Shown here: positions 7,392-16,682 of the stretch, one piece after another
Numbering within the stretch: position 1 is the first letter of the stretch
How the letters are laid out: each line of letters starts with the position of its first letter
Assembly (NCBI RefSeq): GCF_033100135.1
Contig: NZ_CP136920.1
Span: 1,116,001 to 1,180,000 of the forward strand
Source: Rubellicoccus peritrichatus
GTDB lineage: Bacteria > Verrucomicrobiota > Verrucomicrobiia > Opitutales > Cerasicoccaceae
Reading direction: 5' to 3'
Length of the DNA: 64,000 bases
The notes under the pieces: generated by a model
The model's input: the letters and a program-made list of their open reading frames with translations, nothing else
What the model was told of the DNA's origin: nothing
Database searches by the model: none
Translations under genes and position numbers: made by a program

Positions 7392-10270
7392 GCTGCCTCC
7401 TCCGATTGTGATGCCGGTTCTTCCGGGATTTCGGGAGGTAATGTTTTTGCCAATCGCTCTGCCTGTTCCAGTGCAATGGTATATTCCTCGAAATCTTTAA
7501 GCCTTTCGTCGGCAATCATTTCCCTGTAAGTGTTGTAGGCGCTTTGCGGTTCACCTAATTCTTCAAAAAGCTGCGCACTGCGAATATAGGCAGGAGCCAG
7601 CAAGTCTGGGTAAGCTCGGTAAACAGTATAGATCCGCTGATAATAAGCGATGGCTTTTTGAGGGTCATGGGCTGATTCATAGGCATTCGCAATGCCAGCC
7701 AGAGCGCGTGCATGCGGGCGTCCACGAGCGGATTTCAATCGAAGTAAATCTTCCAGCACGTCAACGGCGTCCTCACTCCGACCGGAATCTGTCAGAACTT
7801 GAGCCTGGAGTAATGTGGCCTCGGGAGAAAGAGGGTGCAGTGGCGTTTCTTCACGGAACTGCTGTAGCCATCGTGCAGCAGTGATTAGGTCCTCATCTCT
7901 AACCGCAAGATTGGCTAACCCGTAATAAGCCGCACCAGTTTGTGGTCTGCCTGGAAAAGCGTCAATAAGGCGATCAAAATATTCACGGGAGGTTTCATAA
8001 CCTTCGCCCTGGAGCAGTAAGCCAAGTCGAGCCAAGCCATCGGCATCAAGCTTGTCCGTCGGAACCTTTTCGATGGTTTCCCACAGATATGCATTTGCTC
8101 TGTCGTGATTTTTTCGCTTTGTCTCAACTTTTGCCAGATAGCTGCTCAGGCGTGAAAACCATGTCAGTTCTTTGGCATCCAAAGCACGTTTGCGTTCACC
8201 GATCAAGTAGTCCTGGAAATCTTCCGCTGCCAGGAGCTCGTTTCCTTTGGTTGTTTGTGCCTCAAGTAAGGTTTCTCCCTGCTGGTATTGTCGATGTAGC
8301 TTTTGGAGAGCTTGGAGGATTTGTTCGGTTTCTCCAGCTAGTGGATCATCTCCATATCGTTCAAGTGCATCGACAAAAGCAGGAAATGCATCCTGACGTC
8401 GATCCTGTTGCGAGTAGGCCCAACCGATCCAGTAAAGTGCTTCTGCCACGCGGACTTTTTGTGGCACATCCTCGCTGTCTACGTACTCCTGAAAGTGCTC
8501 GATCATGAGATCATACTCTTCCAGCGCGCGCATGATCTTGCCACGTTGGAAAACAGCGTAGGTATAAAGGCCTTCTGCTTCAGGTGATACACGATGAAAA
8601 GCGTTGGATGCTTCCAGTAAGCGCCCTTGGCCCATCAGTATATCACCGCGTAGGACTCGTGCTTCGGGTGTACGTTTGTGTTTTGGATACTTTTCTATAA
8701 AGGCGTCAATTGCAGGTAGTGCTTCATCATAATCGCGCTTTGAATAAAGTGTGCTGGCACGGCGGTATTCGATTTCGGGATAGACATGATGTCCGCTTGG
8801 AATGCTTTGCATGGCGGTGTCAAATTCCTCCAATGCAGTGTCGTAATTCTTCTCGAGAAACCAGGTTAGACCGTTCCAAAGTCGCGAGTCTGCAAGTTGG
8901 AATCCTTTTGGATTGTCTGCGATGTAGGCTTCGAAATCGATACGTGCACCCTTGAAATCATCCGATAAGGTCTTGTTGAAACCACGCGAAAAAAGCCATC
9001 TGGAAGCAAGCCGATGACCTGGATAGTGATCGAGCAAGTCATTCAGAACAGAAACAGCATCTTCGTAGCGCATCTGTTCGTGATACGCATTGGCAATGAG
9101 GTAGAGTGCTTCAGGAGCGAGAGGATTGCCGGGATATCGATCGAGGAAAGAGCGTGCGATTACCAATGCGTCGTCCCAATCTTCAAGTGCATTGGCACTC
9201 AGAATCCAGCGGTAATGGGCCTGTGAGCGGAGGTCCTCTTCCAGTGTTTCGTCTTCAGCTAGTGCTTCATAAAGGAGGTATGCTTCGCGGTTGCGGCCTA
9301 CCAGAAGAAATCCCTGCCCCAACCGCAGCTGCATGGCTGGCGTGTAATCATCCTCCGATTTCAATACTTCAAGGCCCCCTGCAACCTGAGCAATAAGATT
9401 TCTGTAATAGTCGTTCCAGATCGCGTCGTTTTGTAAGCCGACACTAGCGAGACTCTGACGTTCAGCATTTGCATTTTGAAGGGTTCTTAGTTTCTCTTGC
9501 TGGACCGTGATTAGCTGCTTGAGTGGAGGAACCAGACGGTAGACTAGAATGGCGTCCTCAATCCGCTTTTCCTTCATCAGAAAGTCGCCCGCTCGTAATG
9601 CACTAAATGATAGCACGGCCAACTCAGGCATCGCATTGATACTCCAATTACGGCTCAGGAGCAGCTCGGCGGCTTGAGCTTCATCCCCGATTTCCTGTGC
9701 TTTCTGAATCGCTCGCAATCTCGCTTGTGCCTGCAGGCTTGGCGGTACTTTTTCTGATTCTGAAAATCCAACCAGGCGTTCAATGCCCTTTTCATTTTCG
9801 TCGAGTTCGAAATACAGGTCCGATTGTCGCATTGCGCTCAATATCGCCTCTGGTGAATCCGGCGATTTCTCGATGAAACGTTGATAGACTTCAATCGCTT
9901 CATTGATTTGACCACTGCTGTGGTAGGCCTGTGCCAGTGAATAAAGCACAAAGGCCTGACGTTGTATCTCGTCCGGATATTCTTTCAGGAAACGTTCGAA
10001 TAGCTCGATAGCTTTTGGTCCGTCATCAGACTGGGCTGCTGCATATCCCCAGATTGGCAACAGCGTCCGTGGCAGCGGTTTGTACTGATGTTCTTTACCG
10101 AACTCTGATTCAAGCCGGGCAAAGGCCTCAGCCGCCTGCGCGTAGTTTCCCGCAGAAAAGGCGGTCACTCCCTGCTGGAGCAGTGCTTCCATAGTTACAG
10201 GAGTTTTCTGTGCGAAGCCTTGAATCCAGAAAAGCAGCAGCCCGGTTGTAAAAACAACCCATTTGGGCAT
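7388..10270 (-). CDS. Large exported tetratricopeptide-repeat protein
   Basis: About 960 residues of near-continuous TPR units, for example YAQAAEAFARLESEFG, IELFERFLKEYPD, AIEVYQRFIEKSPDSPEAI and DAVSVLNDLLDHYPGHRLA. The ATG at 10270 gives a clean signal peptide (MPKWVVFTTGLLLFWIQGFA); an in-frame ATG at 10333 would add 21 residues ahead of it. TPR proteins of this kind act as periplasmic assembly platforms, and the tandem YPG/YPD-type turns resemble outer-membrane lipoprotein YbgF/BamD-like repeats. It is coupled to the next gene by an ATGA overlap. The partner proteins cannot be identified from sequence. Confidence 0.87.
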   Translation of the reverse strand: MPKWVVFTTGLLLFWIQGFAQKTPVTMEALLQQGVTAFSAGNYAQAAEAFARLESEFGKEHQYKPLPRTLLPIWGYAAAQSDDGPKAIELFERFLKEYPDEIQRQAFVLYSLAQAYHSSGQINEAIEVYQRFIEKSPDSPEAILSAMRQSDLYFELDENEKGIERLVGFSESEKVPPSLQAQARLRAIQKAQEIGDEAQAAELLLSRNWSINAMPELAVLSFSALRAGDFLMKEKRIEDAILVYRLVPPLKQLITVQQEKLRTLQNANAERQSLASVGLQNDAIWNDYYRNLIAQVAGGLEVLKSEDDYTPAMQLRLGQGFLLVGRNREAYLLYEALAEDETLEEDLRSQAHYRWILSANALEDWDDALVIARSFLDRYPGNPLAPEALYLIANAYHEQMRYEDAVSVLNDLLDHYPGHRLASRWLFSRGFNKTLSDDFKGARIDFEAYIADNPKGFQLADSRLWNGLTWFLEKNYDTALEEFDTAMQSIPSGHHVYPEIEYRRASTLYSKRDYDEALPAIDAFIEKYPKHKRTPEARVLRGDILMGQGRLLEASNAFHRVSPEAEGLYTYAVFQRGKIMRALEEYDLMIEHFQEYVDSEDVPQKVRVAEALYWIGWAYSQQDRRQDAFPAFVDALERYGDDPLAGETEQILQALQKLHRQYQQGETLLEAQTTKGNELLAAEDFQDYLIGERKRALDAKELTWFSRLSSYLAKVETKRKNHDRANAYLWETIEKVPTDKLDADGLARLGLLLQGEGYETSREYFDRLIDAFPGRPQTGAAYYGLANLAVRDEDLITAARWLQQFREETPLHPLSPEATLLQAQVLTDSGRSEDAVDVLEDLLRLKSARGRPHARALAGIANAYESAHDPQKAIAYYQRIYTVYRAYPDLLAPAYIRSAQLFEELGEPQSAYNTYREMIADERLKDFEEYTIALEQAERLAKTLPPEIPEEPASQSEEAA

Positions 10271-10376
10271 GCGTAAATCTGGACGTGATAAGTCCATTTG
10301 GCTCGAAAGTAGAGCCAGTGCCATGCCAGGCAATACACATTTACACCGTTACCGACTTGTTACATTCGTCTTCGCC

Positions 10377-11396
10377 TTATTCAGTGAAGGCATAGACGAA
10401 AATATTGATTCCCAGTCGCGTGTAAAAGGTATGTGCGTAATCGGAAATTTCCTGCGTGTAGTAGTAGCGAAAAACACGCCAGGCATCGTCGGGCTCCTGC
10501 ACCCAGGCGGGCATGGCTTCCTGCTGAGTGTAAACGACATCACTGCGGCCATCCTCGCGGGTTGTCTCAAAGCGAACACCGGTATAAGCGGCATCGGCAA
10601 GTCGCTCTGATATCCCGTCCGCACCTTCGCGGATGCGAAAGCCGATAAAGGTCGTCCATTGATCGAGCTCGTTTTTGCCCCAGCCCATTGCGAGGATCGG
10701 CATTGCTAAAACGGAGAGACGTCCCTCGACAAAAAGCCCCATCGCAGCATAGGTGCCTTGCGGCCATTTTTCGTTTACGACAAAATCCCGAACCGTATCG
10801 GGAAGGATTTCAGCGTCAGGCAGGCCGGAGTAAAATGAGGTGAAAAGCCGGTGTGTGCGGGGCAGGGGTTGAAAGGTTTTTTCCGGATAGACCTCGGTGA
10901 ACATGTCCGATACTTTTGGGCTAACCTGCCACTCTGCAAAGCTGTGAAACTGGCCGTAGGCGCTGTTTTCATCACGAAGGAACGCAGCATTGATCCCTGC
11001 ATCGACAAAAATGAAACCTCCCCGGTCAATGAAGTTACGGAGGTTTTCCGCTTCCGCTTCAGATAGCGTCCAGTCACGGCGGTCGGCAAAGTTGATATAG
11101 ATGAAAGGGTGATCCAGAATGATTGGATCGGCCAGCGTTTCGATAAAGATCGGGTCCAGTGCGACACTGAGTGTCGTTACCTTCTGGAGTTCTTCGATCA
11201 GGCTGGGCAGTGCATCGGGATAGTTGCGTTGAAGATGGTTCCCCTGGACCAGCTGCACGATATGGATGGCCGATGCTTCGTCCCAGGCCTTCGTAGCATC
11301 CTCGACTTTTACCACATCCGCTGCCGCGATGGAAATACTTGCCAGCAGGAGCAGGCCTGTTCGGAGATTGGCTAGGTATTTCTGAAAGTGGGTCAT
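10377..11396 (-). CDS. DUF4159 family exported protein
   Basis: 339 residues with an N-terminal signal sequence (LANLRTGLLLLASISIAAADV). The body matches the DUF4159 layout: HPFIYINFADRRDWTLSEAEAENLRNFIDRGGFIFVDAG, with a flexible Gly-rich turn, then PRTHRLFTSFYSG and the C-terminal LGINIFVYAFTE. DUF4159 resembles glutamine-amidotransferase-like folds and is repeatedly found next to VWA and MoxR-type genes in Planctomycetes, Verrucomicrobia and Bacteroidetes. Its biochemical function is unknown. It lies in the same operon as the VWA gene upstream and the TPR genes downstream. Confidence 0.83.
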   Translation of the reverse strand: MTHFQKYLANLRTGLLLLASISIAAADVVKVEDATKAWDEASAIHIVQLVQGNHLQRNYPDALPSLIEELQKVTTLSVALDPIFIETLADPIILDHPFIYINFADRRDWTLSEAEAENLRNFIDRGGFIFVDAGINAAFLRDENSAYGQFHSFAEWQVSPKVSDMFTEVYPEKTFQPLPRTHRLFTSFYSGLPDAEILPDTVRDFVVNEKWPQGTYAAMGLFVEGRLSVLAMPILAMGWGKNELDQWTTFIGFRIREGADGISERLADAAYTGVRFETTREDGRSDVVYTQQEAMPAWVQEPDDAWRVFRYYYTQEISDYAHTFYTRLGINIFVYAFTE

Positions 11397-11418
11397 AGTT
11401 AAATCGATTGTGGTTACA

Positions 11419-12981
11419 TCATGTGTCGGAGCCTTTTGGCTTGCCGAGGCGCGCTCGAATTAAAGGTGCAAGCGGGCTGTCGGGATGCTCGGTCAGGAAA
11501 TTGGTCAGTGCTTCCGTGTCACCGGGAAAGGGGTTTTTCAAAATCAATCCAAGTGCCGCACGTTGCATCTGGTAATCAGGGTCGAGCAGGGATGCGCTTA
11601 GTACTTCTGACCACGGAGAGAGCTTGCGGTTAACGGTTTCCTGCAGCGCCCGGGCGCGAATCTGCACGTTTTCATCAAGAAGTAGGTCCATCAGAAGCTC
11701 GGCTGCCGGCTCTGCCTGGAATTGGTTGCTTACAGTGATAAGTCCGGCCCGGACATCGAGATATGGACTGAAAACCATCGTTTCGATCAAGGTATCATCA
11801 GTTCGTCCGGTTCCGGAGGCGAGATAGTTGATCACTTCCTTGCGGACCGATTCAGAAGGGTCTTCAACCAGTGGGTCCAGCTTTCGCGGTTTTCCGTCTG
11901 CGATTCCGGAATCGAGATAGGCGGCGACTGCCTCGCGACGTAAGACTGAGTCATCCAGCTGGATAAGGCTGGGTAAATAGGGGATCGCATCATTCGGGTT
12001 GATTTGGATAACGCGGAAAAAACGAATTCCTTGATCCTGGGTCATTTTTCCTTCGAGCAGTCGTTTGACCGCAGTTTTGAAAAGCGAGTTGGTCGAGGCG
12101 AATTTCAGCTGGCCAAGAATTGCTTCCGATGCGACTTCTTGATCTTCATCCTCCTGAAGTAATTTGAGTATTTCCTGCGCTTCAGGATGGACACCGCGTA
12201 GATTGAGTTCTCTCGCCAACTGCAGACGTTCAATCCGGTCTTCCGATTTCGCCAGCTCTTTTGCTTTCGCAAAAAATACCTCTCTTGGAGCATGGCGGGC
12301 CGCCAGGGGCAAGGCTGCTAGGCGCACTTGCCGGTCCGGGTCATTCAACAGTTCTATCCAGGTTTCGCCTGGCAGGTTGATATTTAGAGAGTAGTAGTGG
12401 TTAACAAGGTTACGCCGGACGACTGGATCTTCGTCTTTAAAGCCCGCTTTCAGGGTCGCGATAATATCGCTGGGGAGTGGCTTGGGCCCATCCGGGCTTG
12501 GTCGAACGATCTGGTATGTCTGACGGATGGTCATCATCGTTGGGATAGTCGCGCTAGCTGTGCGACGGATTTCCAGATCCTCGTCTCCTACCAGCTTCAA
12601 TACTGGTATGATGGCCTGGTGGGGAGCGCCGCGACTCCATTCTGCCACGGAAACGAGTGCCGCACGGCGGACGCGTGGCGATTCATCCGAGAGGGCCTCA
12701 ATGACGGGCAGTCTCGCGCTGGGATGATCGTATTTTCCCAGAATCATAACCGCTCCGGTCCGGACTTCTTTATCCGGAGACCTCAAATCGCTGATCCCGC
12801 GATCAATGGTGATTCTTTCTTCTTCGGTTAGAGGAATCTGCGGAATTACCTCAGGCGGTAACAGATGGCGCGGTATCCCTGAGTTTTGAATACGAACCCG
12901 ATTTGGATTGTTCTGGGCTGCCAAAGGCGACAACACCAGCAACAAAGTGCCCAAAGCTATCGTATGTTTTAAATAATCCAT
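11419..12981 (-). CDS. Exported HEAT-repeat protein
   Basis: 520 residues starting at the ATG at 12981, which overlaps the TGA of the VWA gene by one base (TGATG), a classic coupling arrangement. After a signal peptide (MDYLKHTIALGTLLLVLSPLAAQ) come repeated HEAT-like helix pairs with the Pro/Asp-Val-Arg/Arg-Ala pattern, such as DKEVRTGAVMILGKYDHPSARLPVIEALSDESPRVRRAAL split over residues 45-85, DPDRQVRLAALPLA and DPDYQMQRAALGLIL. HEAT solenoids bind other proteins; no catalytic motif is visible. The context implies a periplasmic scaffold with the VWA and DUF4159 proteins. Confidence 0.85.
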   Translation of the reverse strand: MDYLKHTIALGTLLLVLSPLAAQNNPNRVRIQNSGIPRHLLPPEVIPQIPLTEEERITIDRGISDLRSPDKEVRTGAVMILGKYDHPSARLPVIEALSDESPRVRRAALVSVAEWSRGAPHQAIIPVLKLVGDEDLEIRRTASATIPTMMTIRQTYQIVRPSPDGPKPLPSDIIATLKAGFKDEDPVVRRNLVNHYYSLNINLPGETWIELLNDPDRQVRLAALPLAARHAPREVFFAKAKELAKSEDRIERLQLARELNLRGVHPEAQEILKLLQEDEDQEVASEAILGQLKFASTNSLFKTAVKRLLEGKMTQDQGIRFFRVIQINPNDAIPYLPSLIQLDDSVLRREAVAAYLDSGIADGKPRKLDPLVEDPSESVRKEVINYLASGTGRTDDTLIETMVFSPYLDVRAGLITVSNQFQAEPAAELLMDLLLDENVQIRARALQETVNRKLSPWSEVLSASLLDPDYQMQRAALGLILKNPFPGDTEALTNFLTEHPDSPLAPLIRARLGKPKGSDT

Positions 12982-15155
12982 CAGCGAAGTCCAATGCGGC
13001 GACGGAGAAACCACTCAGTCGCAGCAAAAACAAAAAGTATGATAAGAAAAAGCGGAAGGCGACTCCAATAAACGTGCTCTTTTAAGATAGGTAAGCCATC
13101 GGCCAGGGTTAATGGGAGAATGTCGTTCGGGTTCTGGTAGTCCCTGTAGCGTCCACCAGTTATCCGGGCCAGGTCACGCAGCGACTCTTCCCGAAATGCG
13201 ACATCCTCACTTTCGCGCCCCTGTCGGGTGGCAATAAAGTAAACATTATTGATAAGTCGTTCGCCATCGGGAAACTCCACCGTATAGGTCACGCGGTGTT
13301 CGCCTGGTTCCTCCGTGTTGAATCCGCCTGTGTAGAGACCTGCGTCAAATGGACTCGGTGCCAATGTCACCGATCGGAGGCTTTCTCCTTTGGGCCCCAT
13401 CAGATTGGCACGAACCCGAGCCGATTCAGCTAGCCGGAAGTCACTCCCGCGTACCCTAATATCGAGTGAGGCATCTTCTCCAACCCCTTGTATCGTTGCC
13501 TGAAGCGGTGTTTCGATTCGAGGCTTCCCACCTGACCCGAGCCAGCCGAGCAGGTAGCTCCAGAAGAGGCGGTGTTGTTCCATGCCCCGTGCGCTTTCCA
13601 TCTGCCAGCGCCAGCTGCTTTCTGTTCCGAGGAAGGCCGCTCTGCCCGGCCCATAAGCCTGCACGGCTAGAACCGGGAAGTCGCCGTTCTGGGTTTTGGC
13701 GGCAATGCGCGCTCCTTTGGCTGCTGAAACTCCTACGCCGACTGGTTTGCCCTCTGGCAGAAAGGGGTGGGGCGGCATGAAAAGAACGCCTTGCGAGGCT
13801 TCCTGGAAAATCGGCTCCTCCGATAACTCAAGTGCCTCGCGTCGCTTCGGTTCGAAAATCTCCGCCTGACGGACGGGAATCAGGCTTTTGAGGTTCTGGG
13901 GAGCGGCATCCGGTGGTCCGAGAAAGAGCACGCCGCCCGCGCGGTCTTCGAGGAAAGAACGTATTGCCTCCTGCGCTTCGGGGGCCAGTTCAACAAGAAC
14001 CCGCGTGTCGATGACGAGAATACGGTTGTCCAGCAGAGTCATTGGGTCTTGGGGAAAACTGTCCTTGGGGCCTTCCCAGTTTTCGTCAAAGCCACGGATC
14101 GTAAACTTCTCTTCTCCGGTTCGGATAATGGCCTTGAGCGCAAATCGATCATCGTCATTCAGCAACATGCTCAGGAAGCGGTAGCTGTATCCCAGGCGAT
14201 TGCTCAGATAGAGTATCTCGATTTTTTTCGGTGCGGTGATCTCGACGGCGGCAAAAGCGGTGTTATTCGCCTGGTTCATGTCGCCTTTCGGCGCCTCTTT
14301 AAGTCGTGCCCGATAGGTTTCAACGCCGGGTATTTCCGGGACATCTCCAAAAACCAGTTTACTTTCTCCATCACCTGGCAGGCTTACTTTCCTGGTTTCC
14401 AACACCCGGTCATCCGAGAGTAGTTCCACTTCCACTTCCTTGGGGGCCGATCCGGTATTGGATGCCATCACCGTCAAGTCGATGGGTTCTCCTGCTGGAC
14501 TTTTCTTCACAATATCACCAAATTCAAGTTTGATGTCTCCGGAAGGAGACACATTGCCGATCCCAATTGCTGAGACGGGAATTCCTTTCGCCCGATAGTC
14601 CTTGGCTGCATCAATAATGCTTTCACCCTTCAGGGAAACACCATCTGTCAGGAGGACGACGGCGCCCAGTTGACGGCTGGATGCGTCACTGCCGGCCAGG
14701 GTTTGTTGCAGTACCTCACCAATAGCAGTTGTCCCGGGTTCGACTTGTAAATTGGAGCCCGATTGGGCTGGTGACTCCACAAAAGCCAACAAGTCAGTCG
14801 GTGCTTCTTCCTGGATTTGGGCCAAAAGGCTTCCATTATCCTCTGTGTCCAGCATGAGGCGGGCAACTTCCAGTCGAGATTTTCCACCGGCATCTTCGGT
14901 CAGCATGCTTTCAGAAACATCGGCCAGCACCGCGATTCGAAAACCCTCAGGGTCCGGCTTTTCCTTGATAAAATAGGGATTTGCGGCAATCAAGCCCGCC
15001 ATCAGGATAACCAGCAGCCGCAGAGCCAGAATTCCACTCAGGTAACGATTTGGCACTGTCCCCCGGCTTCTCCATGCAATCCAACATGCCGCAGCCATCA
15101 AAACAAGGACGACTGACGCAACCAGCGAGCCAGGGATAGGACTCTCAAAATTCAT
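12981..15155 (-). CDS. Membrane-anchored von Willebrand factor A domain protein
   Basis: 724 residues with two N-terminal membrane helices (residues 8-26 and 40-60), a VWA domain with the MIDAS DVSES motif near residue 80 and a later VVLLTDGVS, a CARDB/beta-sandwich region near 220-300, a glutamine-amidotransferase-like segment (RSFLEDRAGGVLFLGPP) near 400, and a final membrane helix (LPLFLIILFVFAATEWFL). This BatA/BatB-like layout is usual in MoxR-VWA operons, where a MoxR ATPase and a DUF58 protein come first. Neither is present here: 178 bases upstream is an unrelated oxidoreductase gene. It heads the minus-strand operon ending at 5636. Confidence 0.88.
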   Translation of the reverse strand: MNFESPIPGSLVASVVLVLMAAACWIAWRSRGTVPNRYLSGILALRLLVILMAGLIAANPYFIKEKPDPEGFRIAVLADVSESMLTEDAGGKSRLEVARLMLDTEDNGSLLAQIQEEAPTDLLAFVESPAQSGSNLQVEPGTTAIGEVLQQTLAGSDASSRQLGAVVLLTDGVSLKGESIIDAAKDYRAKGIPVSAIGIGNVSPSGDIKLEFGDIVKKSPAGEPIDLTVMASNTGSAPKEVEVELLSDDRVLETRKVSLPGDGESKLVFGDVPEIPGVETYRARLKEAPKGDMNQANNTAFAAVEITAPKKIEILYLSNRLGYSYRFLSMLLNDDDRFALKAIIRTGEEKFTIRGFDENWEGPKDSFPQDPMTLLDNRILVIDTRVLVELAPEAQEAIRSFLEDRAGGVLFLGPPDAAPQNLKSLIPVRQAEIFEPKRREALELSEEPIFQEASQGVLFMPPHPFLPEGKPVGVGVSAAKGARIAAKTQNGDFPVLAVQAYGPGRAAFLGTESSWRWQMESARGMEQHRLFWSYLLGWLGSGGKPRIETPLQATIQGVGEDASLDIRVRGSDFRLAESARVRANLMGPKGESLRSVTLAPSPFDAGLYTGGFNTEEPGEHRVTYTVEFPDGERLINNVYFIATRQGRESEDVAFREESLRDLARITGGRYRDYQNPNDILPLTLADGLPILKEHVYWSRLPLFLIILFVFAATEWFLRRRIGLR

Positions 15156-15200
15156 AGAACAGCAAATGATGTCATATAATCTGTAAAAGAAAAGACCCCA

Positions 15201-15219
15201 CTCACTCTTATTTGTTTCA
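15201..15219. repeat. Short motif shared with 19087-19105
   Basis: Nineteen bases upstream of the VWA operon (start 15155) match 18 of 19 bases of a segment at 19087-19105, upstream of the membrane-bound AraC-type gene. Read on the minus strand the core is TGAAACAAATAAG followed by GTGAG. Both copies lie upstream of minus-strand genes. It may be a shared operator, a promoter element or chance. Confidence 0.35.
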
Positions 15220-15333
15220 TCACCGTGGCTAATCGAACTTCATCTTAAGCCGGTAAGCTGGAATGAAGGCAGCTATCCGTATGGCCAATGTGCCACTACC
15301 GTTTTTGCTTTTGGTCAAATAACCACATGCGCA

Positions 15334-16680
15334 TTAGATAATAAACTGCTTCAAATCCCACTCCGGCCGATAGTAGGAATACTTCATCATCGCTTCAGCT
15401 TGAGGGTTATTCGTTATCTTTTCAGAAACCGGATCCCAAGTGAGTTTTTCACGACTCTTAATTGCCGCAAGCCCTAGTAAGCACTGTGAGAAAACTCGAT
15501 GTCCCGCCTTTGCATCAATCATGACGGGCGTGTCCTTCCTCACTGCATCAATGAAGTCACGCTTGTCAGATTTTGTGGAGACCAATTTGTCTGTATCCCG
15601 AAATTTCGTGCGGAAAATTTTCCTGTCGTGCGCCTGCAAGCCGCTCTTCCCAAACCAATTTGCCTGAATCCAACCTTCATCACCTTCCACACGGACGTAG
15701 GCGTTGCTGATTTTGTAATCGAGCTTCACGCCATTCGCATATTCGTAGTGCAGGTCCATGCTTACAATCGTATCCCATATACCATTTTGATCTGTTGGAA
15801 AGTCACCCGTGCCTTCACAGGAAATCGGTCCTGTATCACTGGTATTGTTGCAGAGGTTGGCCACATCAATCAAGTGCGCACCCCAGTTGCAAATCATACC
15901 GGCACAATATTCGGATAGACGCAACCAACCAGGACGTTGAACAGGCTCTCCTGTTTGTGGATTGGTTCGATGTACGCGATCCACCGAGTAAGGCCGCAAT
16001 TGAGCCGGTCCCTGCCACATTTCATAATCAAGATACTCTGGAACTGGAACGATTGTCGGGTCGCCGATTCCGCTTTGGAGTTCTTTGGGCACACCTACTT
16101 CTATACGCTGCACATTGCCTAAGTAGCCATTGAGCACGAGGTTTGCGGTCTTGGTCATATAGGCAGCGGATCGGCATTCGGTATCCGTTCGGAACACGAG
16201 GCCAGTCTTATCGGCGGCCTGAACGAGTGCCTGACTTTCGTCGAAATAACGGGTCAGCGCCTTCTCACAACAAACATGCAGTCCAAGCTTCATCGCGTAG
16301 AGTGCCTGAATCCCATGCCAATGGTCAGTCGTTGAAATCATTACAGCATCCAACCCTTGCATCTCCATTGCTTCGCGGAAGTCGCCAAAGAGCTTGCAGT
16401 CCGAGTTCCCATACTTCGCATCGACGATACTTTTGGCATATTCGGCTCGCTTACGGTCTACATCACAGACTGCGACGATCCTGACATCTTCCATGCCGAG
16501 GAAGGTCTTCATATTCACATTAATGCCTTGTCGGCCAGTGCCAATCATTGCAATATTCACGCGATTTGATGGCGCAGCGGCACCGCGCAAAGCAGACGGA
16601 AGTATCGTAAAGGCGGCACCAGCAACAGCGAATTTTGCCAGGGCTTGACGACGTGTTAGATTGATTGAGGATTCTGACAT
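15334..16680 (-). CDS. TAT-exported Gfo/Idh/MocA family oxidoreductase
   Basis: 448 residues. The N-terminus carries a twin-arginine-type signal (NLTRRQALAKFAVAGAAFTIL), then a Rossmann NAD(P) motif (IAMIGTGRQG) near residue 42, CDVDRKRAEYA, and the EKALTRYFDES segment, with Lys in the EKP-like position of the family. These enzymes oxidise or reduce sugars and inositols; secreted members are abundant in Verrucomicrobia and Planctomycetes. It ends the two-gene unit with the TIM-barrel epimerase-like gene two bases upstream, so the two probably act on the same sugar or glycoside. The substrate is unknown. Confidence 0.92.
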   Translation of the reverse strand: MSESSINLTRRQALAKFAVAGAAFTILPSALRGAAAPSNRVNIAMIGTGRQGINVNMKTFLGMEDVRIVAVCDVDRKRAEYAKSIVDAKYGNSDCKLFGDFREAMEMQGLDAVMISTTDHWHGIQALYAMKLGLHVCCEKALTRYFDESQALVQAADKTGLVFRTDTECRSAAYMTKTANLVLNGYLGNVQRIEVGVPKELQSGIGDPTIVPVPEYLDYEMWQGPAQLRPYSVDRVHRTNPQTGEPVQRPGWLRLSEYCAGMICNWGAHLIDVANLCNNTSDTGPISCEGTGDFPTDQNGIWDTIVSMDLHYEYANGVKLDYKISNAYVRVEGDEGWIQANWFGKSGLQAHDRKIFRTKFRDTDKLVSTKSDKRDFIDAVRKDTPVMIDAKAGHRVFSQCLLGLAAIKSREKLTWDPVSEKITNNPQAEAMMKYSYYRPEWDLKQFII

Positions 16681-16682
16681 TT

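Noticed and set aside
13466-13780. Plus-strand frame of 104 residues
   Set aside because: It lies antisense within the VWA gene and has the Arg/Ser/Pro-rich composition usual for shadow frames.
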